Virus record (IMG/VR): IMGVR_UViG_3300028840_002446
Location: 1 to 34,035 of that record
Direction: 5' to 3' (one strand)
Source: a virus
DNA: 34,035 nt
The position numbers were made by a program, and so were the translations under genes. Below the pieces are notes generated by a model, which saw only the letters and a list, made by a program, of their open reading frames with translations, did no database searches and was not told where the DNA came from. This document shows positions 1 to 5,372 of this stretch, piece by piece; positions within the stretch are counted from its first letter, which is position 1, and each line of letters starts with the position of its first letter.

Positions 1-116
1 TTGAATTGGTCGTTAACTTCGACGTCTAACATTTTTGTGATATCGTCTGCTATCATACTTGGGTATTCGATACCGTTTTCTTGGCAAAAATCTCTAACCT
101 TTTCGTAAGTATACAT
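1..116 (-). CDS. Small leftward protein, 3' end cut by window edge
   Basis: The reading frame begins at the ATG whose complement is 114-116 and stays open to the window edge, giving at least 38 residues (begins MYTYEKVRDFCQENG). An AGGGAG ribosome-binding site lies about 7 bases upstream of the ATG, which supports the start. The product is acidic and soluble, with no recognisable domain. It is the most downstream visible gene of a leftward cluster of three. Function unknown; such small leftward genes are typical of phage early regions (inference). Confidence 0.55.
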   Translation of the reverse strand, partial: MYTYEKVRDFCQENGIEYPSMIADDITKMLDVEVNDQF

Positions 117-146
117 TTTAAGCTCCCTTTGTGTTATGGTTTTTTA

Positions 147-311
147 TTAGTAATAAAGCCTTTGAGTAAGTTCGATTTCTATGTTTTTAAAAAGGTCATA
201 TTCGGCTGCGGGCTCAATTTCAGTTCCGCGGTAATATTCAATCATTTCATTTTTAACAACTTGAATCACTTCATCGACAATAATTTTGACTAATTTTGCT
301 TTTAAATTCAT
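147..311 (-). CDS. 54-residue leftward protein of unknown function
   Basis: ATG at 311-309 (complement) is preceded by a perfect AGGAGG ribosome-binding site at a good distance, and the frame ends at TAA (147-149). The product starts MNLKAKLVKIIVDEV and is mostly charged and helical, with no cysteines, signal peptide or membrane segment. The strong binding site and the even spacing to its neighbours make it a convincing gene despite its size. It sits about 30 bases before the start of the next leftward gene. I recognise no family. Confidence 0.65.
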   Translation of the reverse strand: MNLKAKLVKIIVDEVIQVVKNEMIEYYRGTEIEPAAEYDLFKNIEIELTQRLYY

Positions 312-355
312 TTTTCAAGCCTCCTATTTATAGTGTTATTGTTTAGCATTCCAGC

Positions 356-381
356 AAGCCCTACCATTGCTGATAGGGCTT
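356..381. repeat. 8-bp perfect inverted repeat between leftward genes
   Basis: AAGCCCTA (356-363) and TAGGGCTT (374-381) form a perfect 8-bp stem with a 10-base loop, directly after the stop of the leftward gene at 390-590. No T-run follows on the leftward strand, so it is more likely an mRNA-stabilising or attenuating hairpin than a classic intrinsic terminator. Confidence 0.4.
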
Positions 382-389
382 ACAAGGCG

Positions 390-581
390 CTAAATTTCAT
401 CTGAGCACCAAACAACTTCATCTGATGCGTAAAATGTATCTAAATCGTATTCATAACAAACATGGTAATTATTACCTGGGATGTCGTATTCATCTCTTGA
501 GAACACAATAAATGTTGTTTCAGGGTAATTACCTTTTGAAAGTCGGATAGCCTTTTTGATTGCCTGATTTAATGATTTCAT
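390..581 (-). CDS. Small leftward phage protein, about 63 residues
   Basis: First gene of the leftward cluster. The frame is open from an ATG at 590, but there the AAGG motif directly abuts the start codon. The in-frame ATG at 581 (MKSLNQAIKKAIRL) has AAGGAT at a normal distance, so I prefer it; the longer form adds only three residues. A helical N-terminus (AIKKAIRLSK) is followed by beta-like segments (TTFIVFSRDEY, YHVCYEYDLDTFYA). It resembles small phage proteins with a D-L-D-T-F-(Y/F)-A motif near the C-terminus, which I recognise only by pattern. Function unknown. Probably transcribed away from the control region at 591-1029. Confidence 0.6.
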   Translation of the reverse strand: MKSLNQAIKKAIRLSKGNYPETTFIVFSRDEYDIPGNNYHVCYEYDLDTFYASDEVVWCSDEI

Positions 582-733
582 TCGTTTCATCCTTTGTTTG
601 ATTGTTTATTGTTACCCTTATATACAAGCAACAACTATACCATTATTAATATTATTATTATGATAATACATAACCAGCTGATATGGCATACAATAAAAAC
701 ATTATCATACATAAAGTTTACATAATAAATCGC

Positions 734-852
734 GTATCTAATCGTATCAATTGGATACTTTTTACCCTATGATAAAATGCACAAATGACAATATCTGCAA
801 TGATATCAATAGCAATTAGGGGTATCCGCATACTTTTTACCCAACTGGATAC
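734..852. promoter_or_regulatory. Cluster of GATAC/GTATC boxes, putative operator array
   Basis: GTATC occurs at 734-738, 744-748 and 822-826, and its complement GATAC at 754-758 and 848-852. The first three start exactly 10 bases apart, about one helical turn, so a protein could occupy one DNA face. Two boxes extend to GGATAC-N4-TACCC (753-767 and 847-861). The last two boxes lie just upstream of the promoter candidate at 871. The repressor or activator is not in this window. Confidence 0.4.
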
Positions 853-870
853 AAAATACCCACTTTTCGC

Positions 871-900
871 TTGACTTTAATAAACAAATGTGTATATCAT
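871..900 (+). promoter_or_regulatory. Sigma70-like rightward promoter candidate
   Basis: TTGACT (871-876; 5 of 6 to consensus) and TATCAT (895-900; 5 of 6) are separated by 18 bases. It points toward the genes starting at 1030 and 1202 and has a GGATAC box immediately upstream, consistent with regulated transcription of the packaging genes. Confidence 0.45.
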
Positions 901-1029
901 CTGTACGGCAGAGGTAAATCAACACTAATGCAATGATAATCACAACTGGATGGGCATCCGGTAAGGTGATAATAAACAAGGGTTTATGCTCTGCCAATTT
1001 ATCATCCGTTAAAATGGATATTTAACCAA

Positions 1030-1209
1030 ATGGACTGCCGATCTTGCGAGCATTACGAGCTTTATGTCCAACTTCATATTCCAGTGGTGCCTGATACGGT
1101 TGATATACCATGTTTGGACTGCAACCGTTTTGGCAACCTCAAACAAGATAGATTTCAGTGTATTGATTATACCCAACTGTCAGATCCAACTGTAATCGAT
1201 TATGTCTAA
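1030..1209 (+). CDS. 59-residue zinc-ribbon protein
   Basis: ATG at 1030 opens a 59-residue frame ending with TAA at 1207-1209. Cysteines form two CxxC pairs, C3-x2-C6 and C28-x2-C31, plus C44, the layout of a small zinc ribbon. The start has no clear ribosome-binding site. The frame is also open upstream to 976 but offers no better start. Its end overlaps the start of the small terminase candidate by 8 bases, suggesting translational coupling. Function unknown; it may bind DNA, RNA or a protein partner (inference). It is one of at least eight CxxC-pair domains in the window. Confidence 0.55.
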   Translation: MDCRSCEHYELYVQLHIPVVPDTVDIPCLDCNRFGNLKQDRFQCIDYTQLSDPTVIDYV

Positions 1210-1738
1210 TAATCTACCAGCAACCAAGCTCATTGATAAATCACTCAATCATGGCAATTCAGATGAGCGTGAAGAGAAATTTATAGAACTGCTATCGGTC
1301 TATAAGGATGAACGCGAAGCTGCCCGTCAAGCAGGTTATAGCGACCAGTACGCTCGCAATATAAGACACAACAAACTTAAATCAGAACGCTTTCTCAAAA
1401 AGGTCAAGAAAGCCTACAGCGGCAACACTATTCTTGCATTACCCAAATTGTTTCAAGTAGAATCATCCACCATTAACTTATCAATTGACCTTATTAATGA
1501 CCTTAAACAAGCCTTAGAGAACGAATCAGACTTTGATTCTAAGGCTGATAAGATTAACAAGGCTTTTGGTATTCTAGCTAAAACCGAACGCACACGCAGC
1601 GAACATAAACGTGTGGCCGGCGTGTTGCAGGATGAGCAGACTTCACCTAAGGCCATGATACCAATAGCTAACGTGCAAAATCTCTTGATCCAGGTGCATA
1701 ACACTGCGGATTCAGGCAATAAGGGGCATATAGATTGA
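1202..1738 (+). CDS. Putative terminase small subunit
   Basis: 178-residue protein with an N-terminal helix-turn-helix-like segment at about residues 24-60 (KFIELLSVYKDEREAARQAG, then YSDQYARNI). This matches the pattern of phage small terminase subunits, where a helix is followed by an xxAAxxAGYS motif. The middle (about 80-140) is predicted helical, fitting the oligomerisation core. Small terminases bind packaging sites and present DNA to the large subunit, whose gene begins 976 bases downstream. The start lacks a Shine-Dalgarno sequence but overlaps the previous gene by 8 bases. It could instead be another phage DNA-binding protein, but position favours small terminase. Confidence 0.6.
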   Translation: MSNNLPATKLIDKSLNHGNSDEREEKFIELLSVYKDEREAARQAGYSDQYARNIRHNKLKSERFLKKVKKAYSGNTILALPKLFQVESSTINLSIDLINDLKQALENESDFDSKADKINKAFGILAKTERTRSEHKRVAGVLQDEQTSPKAMIPIANVQNLLIQVHNTADSGNKGHID

Positions 1739-1892
1739 TGGTATTCGCAACCACATGCTTCTACTATTATTCTATTCTACTAAGATTATAAGTGCCTGTA
1801 ATGAAACTAAATAATACAACGTCCATAAGATATATTATGTAAACTTTCCACTATGTGGAACAACCTCGATTAATAAGGTTCCAGGCCAGATA

Positions 1893-1919
1893 GGGGTGGG
1901 GGGGTGCAGGGCGAGGGGG
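1893..1919 (+). other. G-quadruplex-forming motif
   Basis: Four G-runs on the plus strand (4, 7, 3 and 5 Gs) are separated by loops of 1, 4 and 3 bases, fitting the standard G3+N1-7 rule. The surroundings are not G-rich, so the cluster stands out. It lies in the non-coding stretch after the small terminase gene. Confidence 0.5.
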
Positions 1920-2121
1920 TGGCCTTGATGGTTACCTACACCCGCTCACATTTTTTAGAGTAAAAACCCATAATCGCCTCTAATCTGGATCGTAAATGAT
2001 ATTTGGTAGTTACGTTGGTACCGGTCGGCTGGAGAAATGAGACTTAATGGTGTAAGTAGCTGAAATTATTGAAAGCCAAAAATCGGAGTAAATTGGAGTA
2101 AACAGAAGGAAGGGGGTGGTA

Positions 2122-2199
2122 ATGGTGGTGGTACGATCATTGATGGTGATGGTGACGCTATGTTTATCGTGCCAGATTATTCAGGCATATAAGGGTTGA
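2122..2199 (+). CDS. Possible 25-residue hydrophobic peptide
   Basis: ATG at 2122 is preceded by a very strong purine-rich ribosome-binding site (AAGGAAGGGGG, 2107-2116). The 25-residue product (MVVVRSLMVMVTLCLSCQII to about residue 20) is hydrophobic and could insert in a membrane. The overlapping plus-one frame also reads like protein, and the sequence is repetitive (GGTGGT, GATGGT), so this may be a chance frame after a real binding site. Kept at low confidence. Confidence 0.22.
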   Translation: MVVVRSLMVMVTLCLSCQIIQAYKG

Positions 2200-2211
2200 A
2201 GGGTGGGCAAT

Positions 2212-2268
2212 ATGGGATGTAGCAGGAAAAAGAGGGGCAAATCCAAGAAGGGTGGCAAGAAGAAATGA
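2212..2268 (+). CDS. 18-residue lysine/arginine-rich peptide
   Basis: ATG at 2212 follows a GAAGGG ribosome-binding site, and the frame (MGCSRKKRGKSKKGGKKK) ends with TGA at 2266-2268. The TGA overlaps the ATG of the next gene as ATGA, the usual sign of coupled translation. Nine of its eighteen residues are lysine or arginine pairs or singles, so it would be strongly basic and could bind nucleic acid. A second lysine-rich small peptide is encoded just downstream at 2455. No family recognised; a pure leader-peptide role (coupling only) is an alternative. Confidence 0.4.
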   Translation: MGCSRKKRGKSKKGGKKK

Positions 2269-2462
2269 GTGATTGGACGATTGGTGAGATAAAGGAGAAC
2301 ATTTTAGATTTACGTCAGCGTGTGGCGGTTGTGTCTGATCGTGTTGATTCTGACAGTGGTGAGGTTTTAAGGGAGATTAATAAGGTTCGCAAGAGTGTCA
2401 AGGATTTAAAGAAGACGATCAGTTTATTTTTAAACACGCTTGAGGAGCGTATTGATGAGTGA
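2265..2462 (+). CDS. 65-residue coiled-coil protein
   Basis: ATG at 2265 overlaps the TGA of the basic peptide upstream (ATGA). The product is highly charged with heptad-like spacing of hydrophobic residues across most of its length (ENILDLRQRVAVVSDRV; VRKSVKDLKKTISLF), predicting a coiled coil. There is no signal peptide or membrane segment. It sits between two lysine-rich peptides in a three-gene coupled mini-operon upstream of the terminase. Function unknown; a small oligomeric packaging or virion accessory protein is possible. Confidence 0.55.
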   Translation: MSDWTIGEIKENILDLRQRVAVVSDRVDSDSGEVLREINKVRKSVKDLKKTISLFLNTLEERIDE

Positions 2463-2559
2463 CAAGAAGAAGAATCCGATGGCGATACCGAAGGGGATGA
2501 TGAGCACGGTAACGCATGGTGAGCAGAAACCGAAGAAGAAGAAGAAGACCAAGAAGTAG
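2455..2559 (+). CDS. 34-residue lysine-rich peptide
   Basis: ATG at 2455 lies inside the last codons of the coiled-coil gene (8-base overlap, ATGAGTGA), with GAGGAG at a good distance as ribosome-binding site. The product begins MSDKKKNPMAIPKGMMSTV and ends in a run of lysines (KPKKKKKTKK). Both this and the peptide at 2212 end in basic tails, suggesting a shared nucleic-acid-binding role. It is the last gene before the terminator-like hairpin at 2602. No family recognised. Confidence 0.45.
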   Translation: MSDKKKNPMAIPKGMMSTVTHGEQKPKKKKKTKK

Positions 2560-2601
2560 GGTTTGTTGCGGGGTTTTGTGCCTCCTTTACCCCGCTTTTA
2601 T

Positions 2602-2643
2602 AGAGCCGGTGCAGCGGCTGCAAACGTTGTACTGGCTCTTTTT
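2602..2643 (+). terminator. Intrinsic terminator-like hairpin upstream of large terminase
   Basis: AGAGCCGGT (2602-2610) pairs with ACTGGCTCT (2631-2639) in a 9-bp stem with one G-T pair, followed by a T-run (2639-2643). The loop contains a smaller perfect hairpin, GCAGC-G-GCTGC (2611-2621). It would end transcripts of the small-peptide operon, or act as an attenuator before the large terminase gene. Confidence 0.55.
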
Positions 2644-2654
2644 AGTTTGGGGTC

Positions 2655-2699
2655 CGGTGCCGGAGGTGCTTTTTAGCACATCCCCCTTCGCCGGCACCG
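2655..2699 (+). other. Nested hairpin just upstream of large terminase start
   Basis: CGGTGCCGG (2655-2663) and CCGGCACCG (2691-2699) form a perfect 9-bp GC-rich stem. Inside it, GTGCT-TTTT-AGCAC (2666-2679) forms a second hairpin. The structure ends 15 bases before the terminase ATG, which has no Shine-Dalgarno sequence (2700-2714 is pyrimidine-rich). It may control terminase expression, or it may be a DNA-level site; neither is shown. Confidence 0.5.
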
Positions 2700-2714
2700 C
2701 TACCCCATCTTATT

Positions 2715-4385
2715 ATGGATGACAAGATACCAAAGAGTTGGTTGCCGTTATTGCAATGGCACCAGATTTACCATTACCCGAAGCAGCTTGATTTTGTAAG
2801 TGCGATCAAGGATTTCTGGGAGATTGTATTTTTAGCTGGAAACGGTACTGGCAAGAGCCATATATTTTATTGGTCTTTGGCTGCGTTGGCGTTGGGTGTG
2901 CATCCGTTTCAGAAAAGGGGGATGTTCGATGCACAGCCTCCGTTGAGAATAAAGGTTTTAATAAATGATTTTGAGCATGGGTATGGCAAGATTTTTACAG
3001 ATACCTGTTTGCGTGAGCAGTACGTGGCTGGGTTGTACGAGGTTTGGGATGGTGATGTCAGGAAGGTGTGGTTTGGGTCTGAGAATGAGGCGTTAAAGTA
3101 CGTTGAGGACGAGCAGGGCCTTGAGTTAAAGATCAAATTCAGGGAGCCGGAGGTCTTGGGTCCGATTTTATCAGAGGACTCTTTTATGGTCACGCGGTTT
3201 CCGTCGCGAGACAACAAGACGTTGGGGTTTTTTAATGGTTCTGAGTTTTTCTTTCAGACACCTGAGCAAAAGAAAAAACAGCATTCAGGAGCCAACTTCG
3301 ACGTACTTGGGTGCGACGAGGAACAGCCTGAACCGATCTACGACGAGTCCAAGCGTGGTTTGCGAACCGCGAAAGGTGGAGGCCGGATATTACATGCCTT
3401 TACGCCTCCGTTTGAGGAAGAAACCAAGCATAGGGGGCCAAGCTGGACGAAATTCAAGCTAATTGACCCGTGGGAGCGTGGTGAGGACGAGGATGTGACG
3501 GTAATTCGGGCTGCGATGTTTGAAAACCCTGCGATTTCGGACGAATTTATACGCAAATTTTCCAAAGGAAAGACCGAGGAGCAGATAAAAATTCAGGTGT
3601 ATGGTGGGTATCCGACCTGGGGTGAGATGATTCACCCTGATTTTGACGATAATATCTGGAACCCGCAGTTAAAGACCGGCCATCTGTTAAAACATAACAT
3701 CGACATCCCCTGGGGTGATCCTGATGTGTTATTTGAAATGGCGGTTGATTGGCATCCGTCGAAGCCAGCGGGTGTTATTTGGACGTTCACGTATTTAACG
3801 GGTCCGAACAAGGGGGATGTGGTTGTATTTGACGAGATTTCGCCTCAAGAGGGCAAGGGGATGACGATTTCGGCGGTTTCTCAAGCGATACGGGAGCATG
3901 AGGGTTGGAGAAACTTAAAAATCCGCAGGTGGGGCGATCCGAAGCTAAAAGACAAAAATAACATGCTGATTTCCGGGTATAGCGCATGGCAGGAGTTTCG
4001 TCATTGCGGGATACGGCTAATCGAGGGCAATAATAGAAACCCAGAAGCGACAATCAGCATAGTAAACGACTATTTCCAGGGTAAGGGCAAGCACAAGATC
4101 GATCACCCGCGGGTGTTTATCGCTGAAACGTGCAGAACACTCAGGCACAACCTGAGAAACCATTACTGGTTGCGTAAGGGTGATTCGACGCCGGTGCCGG
4201 ACCCGAAGTTTTCCGATTATTGCGTTAATCTTAGGTATATACTTGGGCCAAAGTCGAGCAAGATTAAAAAGAATCTTGATAAAAAGCGCGAAAATCCGTG
4301 GCCGCTGGTCAGTTACGAAGGGTATATGCGTAATCGTAAGACGGATTTAACGGGGTTGTCCCGATATGTGAGAAAAACATTTTAG
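2715..4385 (+). CDS. terL: Terminase large subunit (packaging ATPase/nuclease)
   Basis: 556-residue phage DNA-packaging motor. The Walker A motif is GNGTGKS at residues 42-48, Walker B with the catalytic acidic pair is FDVLGCDEE at 195-203, and a coupling motif follows at ILHAFTP (about 225-231). The C-terminal RNase H-like nuclease is marked by D345 in MAVDWH, D373 in VVVFDE and D501 in SDYCVN. It cuts and pumps genomic DNA into the procapsid through the portal encoded at 5373. Length is normal for large terminases. The ATG at 2715 fits because Walker A starts 41 residues in, as usual, though no ribosome-binding site precedes it; the nested hairpin at 2655-2699 lies just upstream. Confidence 0.92.
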   Translation: MDDKIPKSWLPLLQWHQIYHYPKQLDFVSAIKDFWEIVFLAGNGTGKSHIFYWSLAALALGVHPFQKRGMFDAQPPLRIKVLINDFEHGYGKIFTDTCLREQYVAGLYEVWDGDVRKVWFGSENEALKYVEDEQGLELKIKFREPEVLGPILSEDSFMVTRFPSRDNKTLGFFNGSEFFFQTPEQKKKQHSGANFDVLGCDEEQPEPIYDESKRGLRTAKGGGRILHAFTPPFEEETKHRGPSWTKFKLIDPWERGEDEDVTVIRAAMFENPAISDEFIRKFSKGKTEEQIKIQVYGGYPTWGEMIHPDFDDNIWNPQLKTGHLLKHNIDIPWGDPDVLFEMAVDWHPSKPAGVIWTFTYLTGPNKGDVVVFDEISPQEGKGMTISAVSQAIREHEGWRNLKIRRWGDPKLKDKNNMLISGYSAWQEFRHCGIRLIEGNNRNPEATISIVNDYFQGKGKHKIDHPRVFIAETCRTLRHNLRNHYWLRKGDSTPVPDPKFSDYCVNLRYILGPKSSKIKKNLDKKRENPWPLVSYEGYMRNRKTDLTGLSRYVRKTF

Positions 4386-4398
4386 AAAGGAAGGGAAA

Positions 4399-4839
4399 AT
4401 GATTAGAACGCGTAAAACCTGGGGCGAAAAGGCAAATATTTTTCAAAACGATACGTGTGAGGTCAGTGTTTTATATCTTGAAAAGATGAAACGTTGTTCC
4501 TGGCACTATCACAATGCGAAATACAATCTTTTTTATGTTTTAAAGGGCAAGCTGGTCATAAAACTTGAGGACGGGGAAACTGAGGTCTTGCTGGGTCAGA
4601 TATTTACAACCTCCCCTGGTGAATATCACGAATTTCAAACACGGGATTTGGACACGATATGTATTGAAGTGATGTTTGTGCAATACGATGACATGGATAT
4701 TATCAGGGACGTTATTGGTGGGGATATTGAAAAACAAGCTGATTTGGATTACCACAAAGTGTGTGATAACTGTGATTCGGCTTTTATATCAAAAGACGTA
4801 AACGTAATGACCTGCCCGAAGTGCATTAAGGGGGAATAA
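4399..4839 (+). CDS. Cupin protein with C-terminal zinc ribbon
   Basis: 146-residue protein with a strong ribosome-binding site (AAGGAAGG). Residues about 20-95 form a cupin barrel: motif 1 has H36-x-H38 followed by FYVLKGKLVIKLEDG, and motif 2 is PGEYHEF with H77. The usual motif-1 glutamate is replaced by asparagine (N43), so metal binding may be altered. Residues 120-144 add a zinc ribbon with C122-x2-C125 and C139-x2-C142. Small cupins occur in phage structural regions next to sugar-related genes, but the substrate here is unknown. It is inserted between terminase and portal, as a cargo gene. Confidence 0.75.
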   Translation: MIRTRKTWGEKANIFQNDTCEVSVLYLEKMKRCSWHYHNAKYNLFYVLKGKLVIKLEDGETEVLLGQIFTTSPGEYHEFQTRDLDTICIEVMFVQYDDMDIIRDVIGGDIEKQADLDYHKVCDNCDSAFISKDVNVMTCPKCIKGE

Positions 4840-4840
4840 A

Positions 4841-5152
4841 ATGCCATTAGATTTAAGGTGCGAACGATGCAACGGCCACATTGTGACAGTTAGTTATTCA
4901 AAGATACGGGATTATGTTCAGGAAAACGGTGAGGTTTGTAAATCCTGTTTGGATATGGAAGTTAAATTAAAATCTTTCTTTGAAAAAAAGAAACAATCAT
5001 ATATAAGGCGGCTTGACAGTGTTGAAAAACAAGCCCTTGACGATCTTAAACACGAAATAGCGAGGCTTTCTGGTGGCGCTGACAATAACGAAGGGCGGCA
5101 ACAGTTACAGGGCAACGGGAACCACAGCGGCATCACAGAAGATAACGGATGA
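4841..5152 (+). CDS. Zinc-ribbon plus helical protein
   Basis: 103-residue product starting one base after the cupin gene's stop. C7-x2-C10 and C33-x2-C36 make a zinc ribbon; residues about 38-78 are a charged helix (FFEKKKQSYIRRLDSVEKQA). The last 26 codons overlap the next gene (5073) out of phase, and that tail (rich in N, G and Q) looks like read-through rather than selected protein. A lost stop codon is a plausible history. Function unknown; a DNA- or protein-binding adaptor is a guess. Confidence 0.6.
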   Translation: MPLDLRCERCNGHIVTVSYSKIRDYVQENGEVCKSCLDMEVKLKSFFEKKKQSYIRRLDSVEKQALDDLKHEIARLSGGADNNEGRQQLQGNGNHSGITEDNG

Positions 5153-5369
5153 TTTAGTTTTTGTCCGGTCTGTTTATTGGCAAAAACCATCCGATGCCGC
5201 GCATTTGGTTAATCTCACAGATAAAGATGGCAGTCCGATGATATCAATGACGGGTTCGGTTGACGGGGCTGCTGCCGGACAATCGCAACAATGGAGCATC
5301 GAGGGTGTATATAGCGGTGTATATTGTGATGATATGGACTCTGGCACTCTTTATATTTACACGCGGTGA
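5073..5369 (+). CDS. Small beta-rich virion-type protein (paralogue of 21655)
   Basis: 98-residue product starting with GTG at 5073, with GAGG upstream. It shares its plan with the 91-residue product at 21655: short N-terminal strand, a W/P-containing middle (SVYWQKPSD versus MRWTPTT), a D-x-x-G turn, and nearly the same C-terminus (DSGTLYIYTR versus DNGTLYIYL). Both look like single beta-sandwich domains. It precedes the portal by a few bases. A virion decoration or fibre-accessory role is inferred from position and composition only. The first 80 bases overlap the previous gene; this frame reads as the genuine protein. Confidence 0.65.
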   Translation: MALTITKGGNSYRATGTTAASQKITDDLVFVRSVYWQKPSDAAHLVNLTDKDGSPMISMTGSVDGAAAGQSQQWSIEGVYSGVYCDDMDSGTLYIYTR

Positions 5370-5372
5370 CAA

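Larger units (their letters stand above)
591..1029. other. Divergent non-coding control region
   Basis: This AT-rich stretch separates the leftward small genes from the rightward terminase-side genes. Neither strand holds a convincing gene: the longest frame (806-997, leftward) begins with TTG, has no ribosome-binding site and overlaps the promoter candidate. It contains five GATAC/GTATC boxes, a repeated 13-mer ATACTTTTTACCC (755-767 and 830-842) and a sigma70-like rightward promoter at 871-900. This is the expected layout of a phage early/late switch. Confidence 0.5.
1739..2211. other. Gene-poor stretch between small terminase and basic peptides
   Basis: About 470 bases with no convincing gene. 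It holds a perfect palindrome TTCCAC-TAT-GTGGAA (1846-1860), a second imperfect hairpin (AACCT at 1862-1866 with AGGTT at 1876-1880), a G-quadruplex motif (1893-1919) and a GGT/GAT-rich segment around 2115-2160. A frame without a usual start codon (2073-2192) ends with the plausible protein-like stretch GDGDAMFIVPDYSGI and may be a gene remnant. Position beside the terminase genes makes a packaging site or small-RNA role possible, but nothing in the sequence proves this. Confidence 0.4.

Noticed and set aside
81-293. Rightward 70-residue open frame
   Set aside because: Antisense to two leftward genes with good ribosome-binding sites; no binding site of its own.
806-997. Leftward 63-residue open frame
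   Set aside because: TTG start, no ribosome-binding site, and it lies across the promoter candidate and operator boxes.
2516-2722. 68-residue frame starting with an Arg-rich stretch and ending in the terminase start
   Set aside because: It is the out-of-frame reading of the lysine codons of the 2455 peptide and then runs through two hairpins; composition is not protein-like. Its stop overlaps the terminase start, so coupling is conceivable but unsupported.
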